Of a stretch of DNA of 64,000 nt, positions 17,549 to 25,119 are shown in pieces. Location of the stretch: contig NZ_LR134533.1 of the NCBI RefSeq assembly GCF_900638685.1, positions 558,001-622,000 on the forward strand. Reading direction: 5' to 3'. Each line of letters starts with the position of its first letter. Position 1 is the first letter of the stretch. Position numbers and translations under genes: made by a program. The DNA is from Neisseria weaveri (GTDB taxonomy: Bacteria; Pseudomonadota; Gammaproteobacteria; Burkholderiales; Neisseriaceae). Under the pieces are notes generated by a model, which saw only the letters and a program-made list of their open reading frames with translations, did not search any database and had not been told where the DNA came from.

Positions 17549-18583
17549 TTACGGTTTATTGGTATTGCTTTTCTCTGCAACCGCGCCAATCACACCTTTC
17601 CAACCGCCTTTATTGTTTTCAAAAGTGGCATGCCCGGTCAATACGCTGCCGTTTTCACCGTAAAAACCGCCGGTAAAGTTTCCATTATATTTTGGGGTAT
17701 TGTTCTCTTTATCATGGAAAAACAGATAACCCGAAACTGCGCCCGTATCTTCTACGCCGACTAATTCATGCTTACGCGACCATCTGTCTTTACGCAAATC
17801 CCATTTACCGCCCGCACGGTCATGAATATCCATACTCACTCGTTTGGTATCCGCGTAATAAATAGCCGAAACATCTGCTTCTAAAAGATTCGGTTGCTCT
17901 GCATATTCGTATAACATTTTACCTTTATATGCAATCTGCCCTACGCCGACAGGCTGCTTCTGCAAGCCGTCTACAACATCATGTATATACAAACCGCGTA
18001 AGTCGGTACGTTTTTCTTCCCGAAGCAAGTCTTCTTTTTGCTCGGATACCCGAACATAACCGTAATAACCTACCAAATTACCTGCCTGATCACGCAGTGT
18101 TTCCACTTTTTCATTGACCAAATAATAAGGCTCCAACACCTGCAAATTAATTTTTTTATCCTGACCACTCAAAGCCAGGTTAATCAAACCGCCACCGAAT
18201 ACACCATTACTAACATCATGAAACGACAATTGTTTTAACGCTTGTTCATCAGTAAATTTCGGCAGCGTAGGTGCCTCCGGCGCGGCAACTTTCGGTTTTT
18301 CCAATGCAGGCTTACTGGATTCAAGTTCTGCCATAGGCACAACCAACTTCGGCGCTTGTGCTTGGTTATCTTTCTTTTCCTCTGCCTTCGGCACGTTTAC
18401 CGATGCTTCGGATGACGGCGAAACCGTCGCTTTTCCATTGTCTGCTTTCGCCCCGTCGTTAACGTGCGGCTCATGTTTCGACGGCAGTGCCTCCGGAGCT
18501 TTGCCTCCGCCGCTTCCGCAAGCGGACAAGCCTAAAATACTTAATAGGGTAAGTGTACTGTTTAATAACATTTTTTTATTCAT
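17549..18583 (-). CDS. Surface-type lipoprotein with TbpB-like C-terminal barrel
   Basis: 344 residues. Signal peptide with lipobox LSAC (Cys22) followed by SGGG, then a low-complexity Pro/Glu/Lys/Ala linker (about 28-105), then a beta-rich domain. The C-terminus (NFTGGFYGENGSVLTGH, then ATFEN, then GWKGVIGAVAEK) has the shape of the final strands of transferrin-binding-protein-like or Slam-exported lipoproteins. The Gly tract after Cys22 is also usual for such surface lipoproteins. No TonB receptor or Slam gene is adjacent. Ligand unknown; its AT-rich leader (18584-18730) holds no recognised operator. Confidence 0.68.
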   Translation of the reverse strand: MNKKMLLNSTLTLLSILGLSACGSGGGKAPEALPSKHEPHVNDGAKADNGKATVSPSSEASVNVPKAEEKKDNQAQAPKLVVPMAELESSKPALEKPKVAAPEAPTLPKFTDEQALKQLSFHDVSNGVFGGGLINLALSGQDKKINLQVLEPYYLVNEKVETLRDQAGNLVGYYGYVRVSEQKEDLLREEKRTDLRGLYIHDVVDGLQKQPVGVGQIAYKGKMLYEYAEQPNLLEADVSAIYYADTKRVSMDIHDRAGGKWDLRKDRWSRKHELVGVEDTGAVSGYLFFHDKENNTPKYNGNFTGGFYGENGSVLTGHATFENNKGGWKGVIGAVAEKSNTNKP

Positions 18584-18861
18584 TATTATTCCCGAATATG
18601 AAAATTGACTTAGTTAAAAAATTCTTTTCTTTCATCGTAATTAAAATTTTATTCCATATAAAATAAATAAGTTAAAATTTCAATGCAGAAATCAAGATAA
18701 AACACCATTTTTCAGCAATACTACCAACAATTACAGTTTCCCCCGCCCATCCTTTATCCCAACCGTAAAACCTGCCTGCCCAAGCAAACGAAAATGCTTT
18801 ATAGGAAATACAAAGACCATTACACTAACGGCTGTTTTCTTTCTGCAAGCAGGAATTGGCC

Positions 18862-19068
18862 ATGTCTGAATTATTGGAATTTTTTCAAACGGAAAACGCC
18901 GGCGATGTTGCCGAAACGCTGGATTTCTGGCTGTACGAATGCAGCATTGACGAAGCGCCCGATGCGGACGAAGTAGCGGTTTGGTGTGAAATTTTGGAAA
19001 AACGGGGCGGTAAGTTCGTGAAATTGGCCGATATGTGCCGCCAATGGCTGAAAGAGGAAACGGCATGA
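18862..19068 (+). CDS. Small acidic hypothetical protein
   Basis: 68 residues, beginning MSELLEFFQTENAGDVAETL. Strongly acidic and helical, with one Cys-Gln-containing segment (MCRQWLKEE) near the end; no known family recognised. The ATG at 18862 has AGGAATTGG in front. Its stop overlaps the start of the following VanZ-like gene by ATGA, so it is translationally coupled and likely real. Confidence 0.62.
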   Translation: MSELLEFFQTENAGDVAETLDFWLYECSIDEAPDADEVAVWCEILEKRGGKFVKLADMCRQWLKEETA

Positions 19069-19436
19069 TGCTCCCGCGCAACCGGTTTATGCTGATGGCC
19101 GTATTGTGGTTTGCCGCCGGCATTTACTTTTTGATTTTCCGCGAATCCGATTCGTCCAATCCGCCGCCCTTTCTGCATTTCGACAAATTCGCCCATTTTG
19201 CCCTGTTTTTCGCGCAATTCTGGCTTTTGGCCAAAGCGTTTTTTTCAGACGGCCTCACCATTCCCTACGGCAAATTGATGATTACCGCATTATGCTATGC
19301 CGTTGCCAGCGAGACGGCTCAAGCCTGGCTGACGGCCACGCGCGAAGGCAGTCTGTTGGACGGCGCGGCCGATCTGGCCGGAGCGGCAACGGCTTTGTGG
19401 ACAGCGGCAAAAGTGGTAGCGGCAAAATCAACTTAA
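19065..19436 (+). CDS. VanZ-like small membrane protein
   Basis: 123 residues with predicted membrane spans at about 7-24, 45-65, 70-90 and 100-118. The motif HFDKFAHFALFF followed by a Glu-containing helix (YAVASETAQAW) fits the VanZ-like family, whose biochemical function is unsettled. The start overlaps the preceding 68-residue gene (ATGA), with AGAGGAAACGGC as ribosome-binding site. Followed by the long uptake-sequence array. Confidence 0.72.
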   Translation: MMLPRNRFMLMAVLWFAAGIYFLIFRESDSSNPPPFLHFDKFAHFALFFAQFWLLAKAFFSDGLTIPYGKLMITALCYAVASETAQAWLTATREGSLLDGAADLAGAATALWTAAKVVAAKST

Positions 19437-19456
19437 TCAACAACATGCCCGGATTA

Positions 19457-19672
19457 AGGCCGTCTGAAATTTTCAGACGGCCTTAATTTTTCAGACGGCC
19501 TTAATTTTTCAGACGGCCTTAATTTTTCAGACGGCCTTAATTTTTCAGACGGCCTTTTTTTTCAGACGGCCTTTTTTTTCAGACGGCCTTTTTTTTTCAG
19601 ACGGCCTTTTTTTTCAGACGGCCTTTTTTTCAGACGGCCTTTTTTTCAGACGGCCTTTTTTTCAGACGGCCT
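19457..19672. repeat. Tandem array of uptake sequences (1 forward, 12 reverse)
   Basis: After one forward AG-DUS at 19457-19468, TTCAGACGGCC(T) repeats 12 times in the same orientation between 19472 and 19672. The repeat period is 18,18,18,18,17,17,18,17,16,16,16 bases. The spacer is TTAATTT-like in the first units and pure T in the later ones, so the array contains runs of up to nine T. It lies between the convergent VanZ-like and TetR genes. Confidence 0.97.
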
Positions 19673-19703
19673 GTGCTTTCAAATACTCCGGTATCAAGTA
19701 AAG

Positions 19704-19740
19704 AAAAACGCGTTTAAGCCGGTAACTTAAACGCGTTTTT
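19704..19740. terminator. Bidirectional terminator between VanZ-like and tetR genes
   Basis: A 15-bp perfect stem AAAAACGCGTTTAAG / CTTAAACGCGTTTTT with a 7-base loop; T-runs on both strands suit the convergent genes. Confidence 0.9.
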
Positions 19741-19755
19741 CTGTATTTCGACAAT

Positions 19756-20403
19756 TTATTGTTCTGCCGTCAAGCCTTTGATGATGTTGTCAAATTCGGC
19801 AATATGTCTGTCCCGCAAATAAGGGCGCAGCAGGCTTAGGGTTCGGATAATGCCGCGTGTTTTGGAGTCTTCGCTTAGTTTCGCTCTGCCGCGCAGCGAG
19901 CCGTCGAAGTCAAACCAGTATTTGGTCACAATCCACATATTCATTGCCAAATCGGTCATGGCAACTTCGTCTGCGTCGATAACTTTCAATTCGTCCAGTT
20001 GTTTCAACAGCGTAACCAGCAACGGGGAAACTTTGGCATGGGTAAAGTTGTTGTGTTCGCCAAGCAGCTCGGCACTGCGCGCCAGCAGGGTGTTGACGTC
20101 GCTGAACAGAAAGCGGTAGCGCCACATGACATCGTATATGCCGGACATATAATCTACCGCTTCCGCTACGGTTTCAGGCAGGTTGGCTTTCTGCAGATAG
20201 CCGAGCAGGTCTTCGCTGTAGCGTTTGAACAGCTGGATGATGATTTCGTCTTTGTTTCTGAAATGGTAATACAGGTTGCCGGGGCTGATACCGAGGTGCG
20301 CCGCGATGTGGTTGGTGCTGATATTGCGCTCCCCTTCCTCGTTAAACAGCATTAATGAGGCATCGACGATGCGTGTATATGTGTTGATTTTTTCTTTTCC
20401 CAC
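19756..20403 (-). CDS. TetR-family transcriptional regulator
   Basis: 215 residues. The N-terminal helix-turn-helix (about 10-56: RIVDASLMLFNEEG, then NISTNHIAAHLGISPGNLYYHFRNKDEI) is a clear TetR signature. The C-terminal ligand domain has no recognisable ligand class. The GTG start at 20403 has AAGGAAACAGATT in front, supporting it over internal starts. The gene points away from murB-norM, whose stop lies 83 bases upstream; its target is not evident. Confidence 0.88.
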   Translation of the reverse strand: MGKEKINTYTRIVDASLMLFNEEGERNISTNHIAAHLGISPGNLYYHFRNKDEIIIQLFKRYSEDLLGYLQKANLPETVAEAVDYMSGIYDVMWRYRFLFSDVNTLLARSAELLGEHNNFTHAKVSPLLVTLLKQLDELKVIDADEVAMTDLAMNMWIVTKYWFDFDGSLRGRAKLSEDSKTRGIIRTLSLLRPYLRDRHIAEFDNIIKGLTAEQ

Positions 20404-20485
20404 AATCTGTTTCCTTGTGTGTTCGTTGTTCTAATGTTGAATGGCGGCCTATTCGGATAGACTCCGATAAAGACGGTTTGTTAAG

Positions 20486-21526
20486 TCATTTTCTGTAAAG
20501 TTTTTCCGGCAGCCAGTTGGGCTCTGCAAACAGCGTTACGCCGAACTTTTCTCTGACTTCGCGGCAGATGTGTTCCGCCAACAGGCGCACGTCTTCAGCG
20601 CAGGCGTGGTTTTTGTTGACCAGCACCAAAGCCTGTTTTTCATGCACGGCGGCGCCTCCTATTTGGAAACCTTTCAGACGGCATTGGTCGATCAGCCAAC
20701 CGGCGGCCAGCTTGACCGTGCCGTCTGCTTGCGGATAACGGGGCATATCGGGATATTGCCCGGCCAGTTTGTCTGCGGTTTCTTGACCGACTACGGGGTT
20801 TTTAAAAAAACTGCCTACATTGCCCAAGACTTTCGGATCGGGCAGCTTGCTCATGCGGATTGTGCAGACGGCATCGGAAACGTCTTTGGCAGTGGCTTCG
20901 CGTCCGGCACATTTTTCTTCCAATACGGCCGCCAAATCGCCATAGCGTACATTCGGGATAAACTGCTCTTTTAGGGCAAATACGACCGATGTAATCACAT
21001 ACCGGCCTTTGCCTTCCTGTTTAAACAGGCTTTCGCGGTAGGCAAAGCGGCAGTCGTCGTTACCCAACACCACAAACGACTGCGTATCCAAATCGAAGCA
21101 GCGCACGCTGTGGATCACGTCTTTCACTTCCACGCCGTACGCGCCGATATTCTGCACGGGCGAAGCGCCGACCGTACCGGGAATCAGGCTTAAGTTTTCC
21201 AATCCCGACAAACCGCTTTCCAGCGTTTTCAAGACAAAATCGTGCCACACTTCACCGGCTTGCGCTTCGACATAAACCAGGCCGTCCGAACGGGAAAGCT
21301 CGCGTATGCCTTTATTGCACATTCTGACTACCAATCCGTCGTAATCGCCCATCAGCAGAATATTGCTGCCGCCGCCCAACCACAACACGTCTTCACGGCT
21401 GAATTCGGGCAATGCCGCCACTTTGGGCAAGTCTTCTTCCGACTCGACCACCGCCACGCAAGACGCTTTGGCCTTCAGGCCGAAAGTATTCAAAGAAGTT
21501 AAGTCCACATCATGCATCAGCTTCAT
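20486..21526 (-). CDS. murB: UDP-N-acetylenolpyruvoylglucosamine reductase
   Basis: FAD enzyme completing UDP-MurNAc synthesis for peptidoglycan. TSLNTFGLKA, WLGGGSNILL, SLIPGTVGASPVQNIGAYGVE and FKNPVV carry the FAD-binding and active-site features of type I MurB. The ATG at 21526 shares its A with the norM stop (TGATG) and has AAAGGATG in front, giving 346 residues; a GTG two codons earlier is less likely. Confidence 0.96.
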   Translation of the reverse strand: MKLMHDVDLTSLNTFGLKAKASCVAVVESEEDLPKVAALPEFSREDVLWLGGGSNILLMGDYDGLVVRMCNKGIRELSRSDGLVYVEAQAGEVWHDFVLKTLESGLSGLENLSLIPGTVGASPVQNIGAYGVEVKDVIHSVRCFDLDTQSFVVLGNDDCRFAYRESLFKQEGKGRYVITSVVFALKEQFIPNVRYGDLAAVLEEKCAGREATAKDVSDAVCTIRMSKLPDPKVLGNVGSFFKNPVVGQETADKLAGQYPDMPRYPQADGTVKLAAGWLIDQCRLKGFQIGGAAVHEKQALVLVNKNHACAEDVRLLAEHICREVREKFGVTLFAEPNWLPEKLYRK

Positions 21527-22905
21527 CAGCACATCCTTTTACGCGAAGCCACATCGCGGCTGCATTGTTCCAAACACCACACCAAAGCGATGGCCGCCGC
21601 CGTCAGCGACACGATCAACGCCGTCCAAAAACCGTTAATCCCCATATCCCAGCGGTAAGCCAGAAGATAGCCGGGAATCAGGCCGAAGCCCCAAAACGCC
21701 ACCGCATGAATCACCATCGGAATTTTGGTGACCTTGTATCCGCGCAACGCATAAGAAGCCACGCATTGGGTTGCATCGCCCAATTGGAACACGGCGGCAA
21801 ACAGCAACAAAGTTGCCGCGATTTCCAACACCACCGCATCATCGGTATACATCGAGGCCAAAGGATACCGCAGCAACACCAACATCAAAGCCGTCGCCAC
21901 CGCCAAGCCCCAACACAATACCAGCGACACGCCGGAAATATACCGCGCCCGCACATATTCCCTGCCGCCGAGCGAATAGCCGATACGCACGGTCGAAGCC
22001 ATGCCGACACTTTGCGGAATCATATAAATCACACTGGTCAGACTGATAACTACCTGCTGCGCGGCCACATAGTTTTCTCCCAGTCTGGCAACCAGAAACA
22101 CAATACAGGAAAACAGGCTGACTTCGAGAAAAAACGACAAACCGATCGGCGCACCCAATTTCCAAAACTGCTTGAACACCGCCCAATCCGGTTTGCTGAA
22201 TTTTTCCGTCAATTTAAACTGCTTGAAATAACCCTGTTTGGATACATACAGCCACAATGCCCCCGCATTGAACCAAAACACCAGCGCGCTGGCGATACCG
22301 CAACCGGCACCGCCCATTTGCGGCAAACCGAATTTACCGTATACAAACGCATAATTCAGCGGCACATTCAGCAAAAACGCCAAAAAGCTGACAATCATAA
22401 TCACGCGCGGACGGTTTAAGCTGGACGCATAAGCATGCAGCGAACGGTGTATCATCGCAGCCGGCATCGCCAAGCCGGTAAACAGCATATATTGCGCCAT
22501 CATGTCTTCAACATTTTCCGCCAAGCCCAACCAATGGCGGAACGGAATAATCAGCGCCCACATCAGCAGCATGCCGATAATGCCGAACATCACGCCGAAC
22601 CAAATCCCCTGCCTGCCCATTTCACCGATTTCACCGGTTTTGCCCGAGCCGTGCAATTGGGAAAGAATCGGGTTTAACGCCGACATCACGCCCATAAAGG
22701 TAATGTAGATGGTCGAAAAAATACTGCTGCCCAAAGCCACGGCAGCCAAATCACCTTTCCCCGCACCGCCGGCCATCACGGTATCCACGAAACCGATACC
22801 GACTTGCGCCACCTGCGCCAACAACATGGGAAAAGCCAAAACAATTAATTTATTCATTTCCTTTTTAAAAACCGGAAACGAATAACGGTTGAGATCCAAA
22901 AGCAT
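21526..22905 (-). CDS. norM: MATE-family multidrug efflux pump NorM
   Basis: 459-residue inner-membrane Na+/H+-coupled exporter with about 12 spans. FPMLLAQVAQVGIGFVDTVM, AGGAGKGDLAAVALGSS and ASSLNRPR closely parallel meningococcal NorM, which has the same length. Exports cationic drugs and dyes in studied relatives. Overlaps murB, so the two are likely co-transcribed. An uptake sequence lies shortly upstream of the start at about 22956. Confidence 0.94.
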   Translation of the reverse strand: MLLDLNRYSFPVFKKEMNKLIVLAFPMLLAQVAQVGIGFVDTVMAGGAGKGDLAAVALGSSIFSTIYITFMGVMSALNPILSQLHGSGKTGEIGEMGRQGIWFGVMFGIIGMLLMWALIIPFRHWLGLAENVEDMMAQYMLFTGLAMPAAMIHRSLHAYASSLNRPRVIMIVSFLAFLLNVPLNYAFVYGKFGLPQMGGAGCGIASALVFWFNAGALWLYVSKQGYFKQFKLTEKFSKPDWAVFKQFWKLGAPIGLSFFLEVSLFSCIVFLVARLGENYVAAQQVVISLTSVIYMIPQSVGMASTVRIGYSLGGREYVRARYISGVSLVLCWGLAVATALMLVLLRYPLASMYTDDAVVLEIAATLLLFAAVFQLGDATQCVASYALRGYKVTKIPMVIHAVAFWGFGLIPGYLLAYRWDMGINGFWTALIVSLTAAAIALVWCLEQCSRDVASRKRMC

Positions 22906-23077
22906 AAATTTACCAATAACCGACTGCCGCCAATATCAAGCCTCTCTTATGGTAAGGCCGTCTGAAAATAAGTTCCGTCAAAATAACCGCATAGTGTATC
23001 AAAAATCAGGCGTGAAACTGTACACTTTATTTTGGGTTTAACGAAATATCCTGCCTATGCAGATATCAGATAAAAAA

Positions 23078-23103
23078 AGGCCGTCTGAAATTTCAGACGG
23101 CCT
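23078..23103 (-). terminator. Inverted uptake-sequence pair after the RTX gene
   Basis: AG-DUS and its complement with a 2-base loop, preceded on the plus strand by seven A (a T-run for the minus-strand transcript). Confidence 0.85.
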
Positions 23104-23135
23104 GAATTAACCAAACAGGTTAAGGGATAAAAAGA

Positions 23136-24857
23136 TTACAGGATGCCGTTGTTGGCTTGTGCAGCTTGGGCGATTTGGTCTTGCTGGTAACCGCCGTCCA
23201 TGCCGTAGCCGGTTTCCAAAGCTGCTTTGATTTCTTTTTGGCCCCAAGTCGTACCGTTGTCGAAAACAAACTGTTCGATACGGTAGTCGCTGTCTTTGAA
23301 CCAGTCTACAACTTTAACCTGATTGTCTTTGTCTGTGCTGATGATCAAGTCAGAGCCGGAACGCAGGTAGTTCAAATCGGTTATAGAAATGCCGGCACCG
23401 AATTTCAGAGTGTCGTGGCCGCCGGTGTCGCAGATAACATCCAGACCCCAGTTCGCATCGAACACGTAGGTATCGTTACCTTGGCCGCCTTCCAAGCGGT
23501 CGTTGCCGCTGCCGCCGTCCAGATAGTCGTTACCGTTTTTCGCCAGAATGAAGTCGTCGCCGCCCATACCCAGCAATACGTTGTTACCGCCGTTACCGGT
23601 AATTTCGTTGTTCAACTCGTTACCGATACCTTTCAAGTTGGCATTACCCATCAAGATCAGGTTTTCAACGTTGGCAGGCAATTCGTAGTCGATGAACGTG
23701 CGTACGGTATCGATACCGCCATTGCGGTCTTCCAACACCACGTCGCCGCGTTGTTCTACCAGGTAAACGTCATTGCCGTAGTAACCGCGCATGATGTCGT
23801 CGCCGGCACCGCCGTTCAGGTAGTCGTTGCCCATACCGCCGTTCAGGTAGTCTTTACCGGCTTGGCCGTACAGAGCGTCACCGCGGTCGTTACCGTAAAG
23901 GGTGTCGTTGCCCGCACCGCCGTAAATCACGTCGGTACCGTCTTTACCGTAAATCAGGTCTTCGCCGGCCGTACCGTAGATGGTGTCTTTTTCATCCGTA
24001 CCGTGAATGGTGTTCACTTCGTCTCTGGTACCGCGGATGATGTTGCCCGGATCTTTATCTTTGCTGCCGAAGCTGTTGTTTTGATTGCTGTCGTCACCTT
24101 GGCACTCTACGCAATCGTCTTGCGGTTTTGGCTGAGGCTTAGGTTCGGGTTTCGGCTCAGGTTTCGGTTCCGGCTTAGGCTCGGGTTTTGGTTCCGGTTT
24201 CGGCTCGGGCTTAGGCTGAGGTTGCGGTTGTGGTTTTTGTCCGCCCTTGCTGCCATCATCATCACGGCCGTCATGTTTATCGTCATTGTCTTTATCGCGG
24301 CCTTTGTCTTTATCTTTGCCTTTTCCTTTGCCGCCTTTGTCATCATCGTCGCGGTCGTCGTCTTTGTCGCGGCCTTTGTCTTTATCTTTGCCTTTACCTT
24401 TTCCTTTGCCGCCTTTGTCGTCGTCATCGCGGTCATCGTCTTTGTCGCGGCCTTTGTTTTTATCTTTATCTTTGCCTTTTCCTTTGCCGCCTTTGTCGTC
24501 ATCGTCGCGGTCGTCTCTGTCGTGGCCTTTATGTTTGTTTTTATCTTTGCCTTTTGAAGAGCCGCCCCATTCCGGGTATTTGTGTTTACCTTGCTCCGGA
24601 GGGCAGTATTTATTTGTCAAATCTTTAGATTTGTGACCGCCCCATGTGTAGTAACCGGAGTGAGAGGCTTTCACTACTTTAACTGAAGATACAGTGTAGC
24701 TGCCTTTAGTGTAAGCATTGGTAGAAGGCACGCAAACCGGTGTGCAGTACGCTTTGGCAGAAGAGCTGCCATAGCCTTTGGCTACTGCTGGTTGGTAACC
24801 GGTTGTCGTACCGTATCCGTAACCGTAATATCCGTAACCGTAATATCCGTAAGACAT
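23136..24857 (-). CDS. RTX calcium-binding protein with Tyr/Gly-rich N-terminus and charged repeats
   Basis: 573 residues with a modular, unusual layout. Residues 1-20: MSYGYYGYGYYGYGYG, no classical signal peptide. 21-100: Ser/Tyr/Lys-rich with Cys38, Cys42, Cys85. 101-206: three imperfect repeats of about 30 residues of DDDKGGKGKGKDKDKGRDKD type. 208-246: KPEP/KPQP repeats. C249 and C252 form a CVEC pair. 283-355 and 420-462: two blocks of RTX nonapeptides (GGAGNDTLYG-like) that bind Ca2+. 500-540: DLIISTDKDNQ and VKVVDWFKDSDYRIEQFVF match the haemolysin-type calcium-binding C-terminal domain. Such proteins usually leave by type I secretion via a C-terminal signal, but no ABC exporter/TolC genes are in the window. 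A Shine-Dalgarno TTGGAGCAATTATT precedes the ATG. Toxin, adhesin or matrix role is unknown; the DNA repeats should make its length variable. Confidence 0.85.
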   Translation of the reverse strand: MSYGYYGYGYYGYGYGTTTGYQPAVAKGYGSSSAKAYCTPVCVPSTNAYTKGSYTVSSVKVVKASHSGYYTWGGHKSKDLTNKYCPPEQGKHKYPEWGGSSKGKDKNKHKGHDRDDRDDDDKGGKGKGKDKDKNKGRDKDDDRDDDDKGGKGKGKGKDKDKGRDKDDDRDDDDKGGKGKGKDKDKGRDKDNDDKHDGRDDDGSKGGQKPQPQPQPKPEPKPEPKPEPKPEPKPEPKPEPKPQPKPQDDCVECQGDDSNQNNSFGSKDKDPGNIIRGTRDEVNTIHGTDEKDTIYGTAGEDLIYGKDGTDVIYGGAGNDTLYGNDRGDALYGQAGKDYLNGGMGNDYLNGGAGDDIMRGYYGNDVYLVEQRGDVVLEDRNGGIDTVRTFIDYELPANVENLILMGNANLKGIGNELNNEITGNGGNNVLLGMGGDDFILAKNGNDYLDGGSGNDRLEGGQGNDTYVFDANWGLDVICDTGGHDTLKFGAGISITDLNYLRSGSDLIISTDKDNQVKVVDWFKDSDYRIEQFVFDNGTTWGQKEIKAALETGYGMDGGYQQDQIAQAAQANNGIL

Positions 24858-25065
24858 AATAATTGCTCCAATAAAGAAAATAATAAATAGTCAGAGGCAA
24901 GCCAAAATATGCAATATTCATAAATAGCCCGCATTTGCATTTTAAATATGTTCAAATCATAATTTTTTTTATTAGGCCAAACGGAAGGTATACATGACAA
25001 ATGGCTGCATACTAACTATTATTAACTTTATTTAACCATTCCAAAACTTTTTCTCAATTTAAAAA

Positions 25066-25092
25066 AGGCCGTCTGAAAATTTCAGACGGCCT
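25066..25092 (-). terminator. Inverted uptake-sequence pair after glcB
   Basis: AG-DUS pair with a 3-base loop, flanked by six A on the plus strand, 27 bases beyond the glcB stop. Confidence 0.85.
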
Positions 25093-25119
25093 TGATTTAT
25101 TTTATTCAATAAAAAACAA

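Noticed and set aside
19472..19672. CRISPR-like array of regularly spaced repeats
   Set aside because: The repeat unit is the 12-base uptake sequence and the spacers are only 4-7 A/T bases, not unique 30-mers; no cas genes are near.
23157..24557. 466-codon open frame on the plus strand opposite the RTX gene
   Set aside because: It is the antisense of the repeat-rich RTX frame and yields low-complexity Phe/Val/Ala runs; the minus frame has a start signal and RTX motifs.
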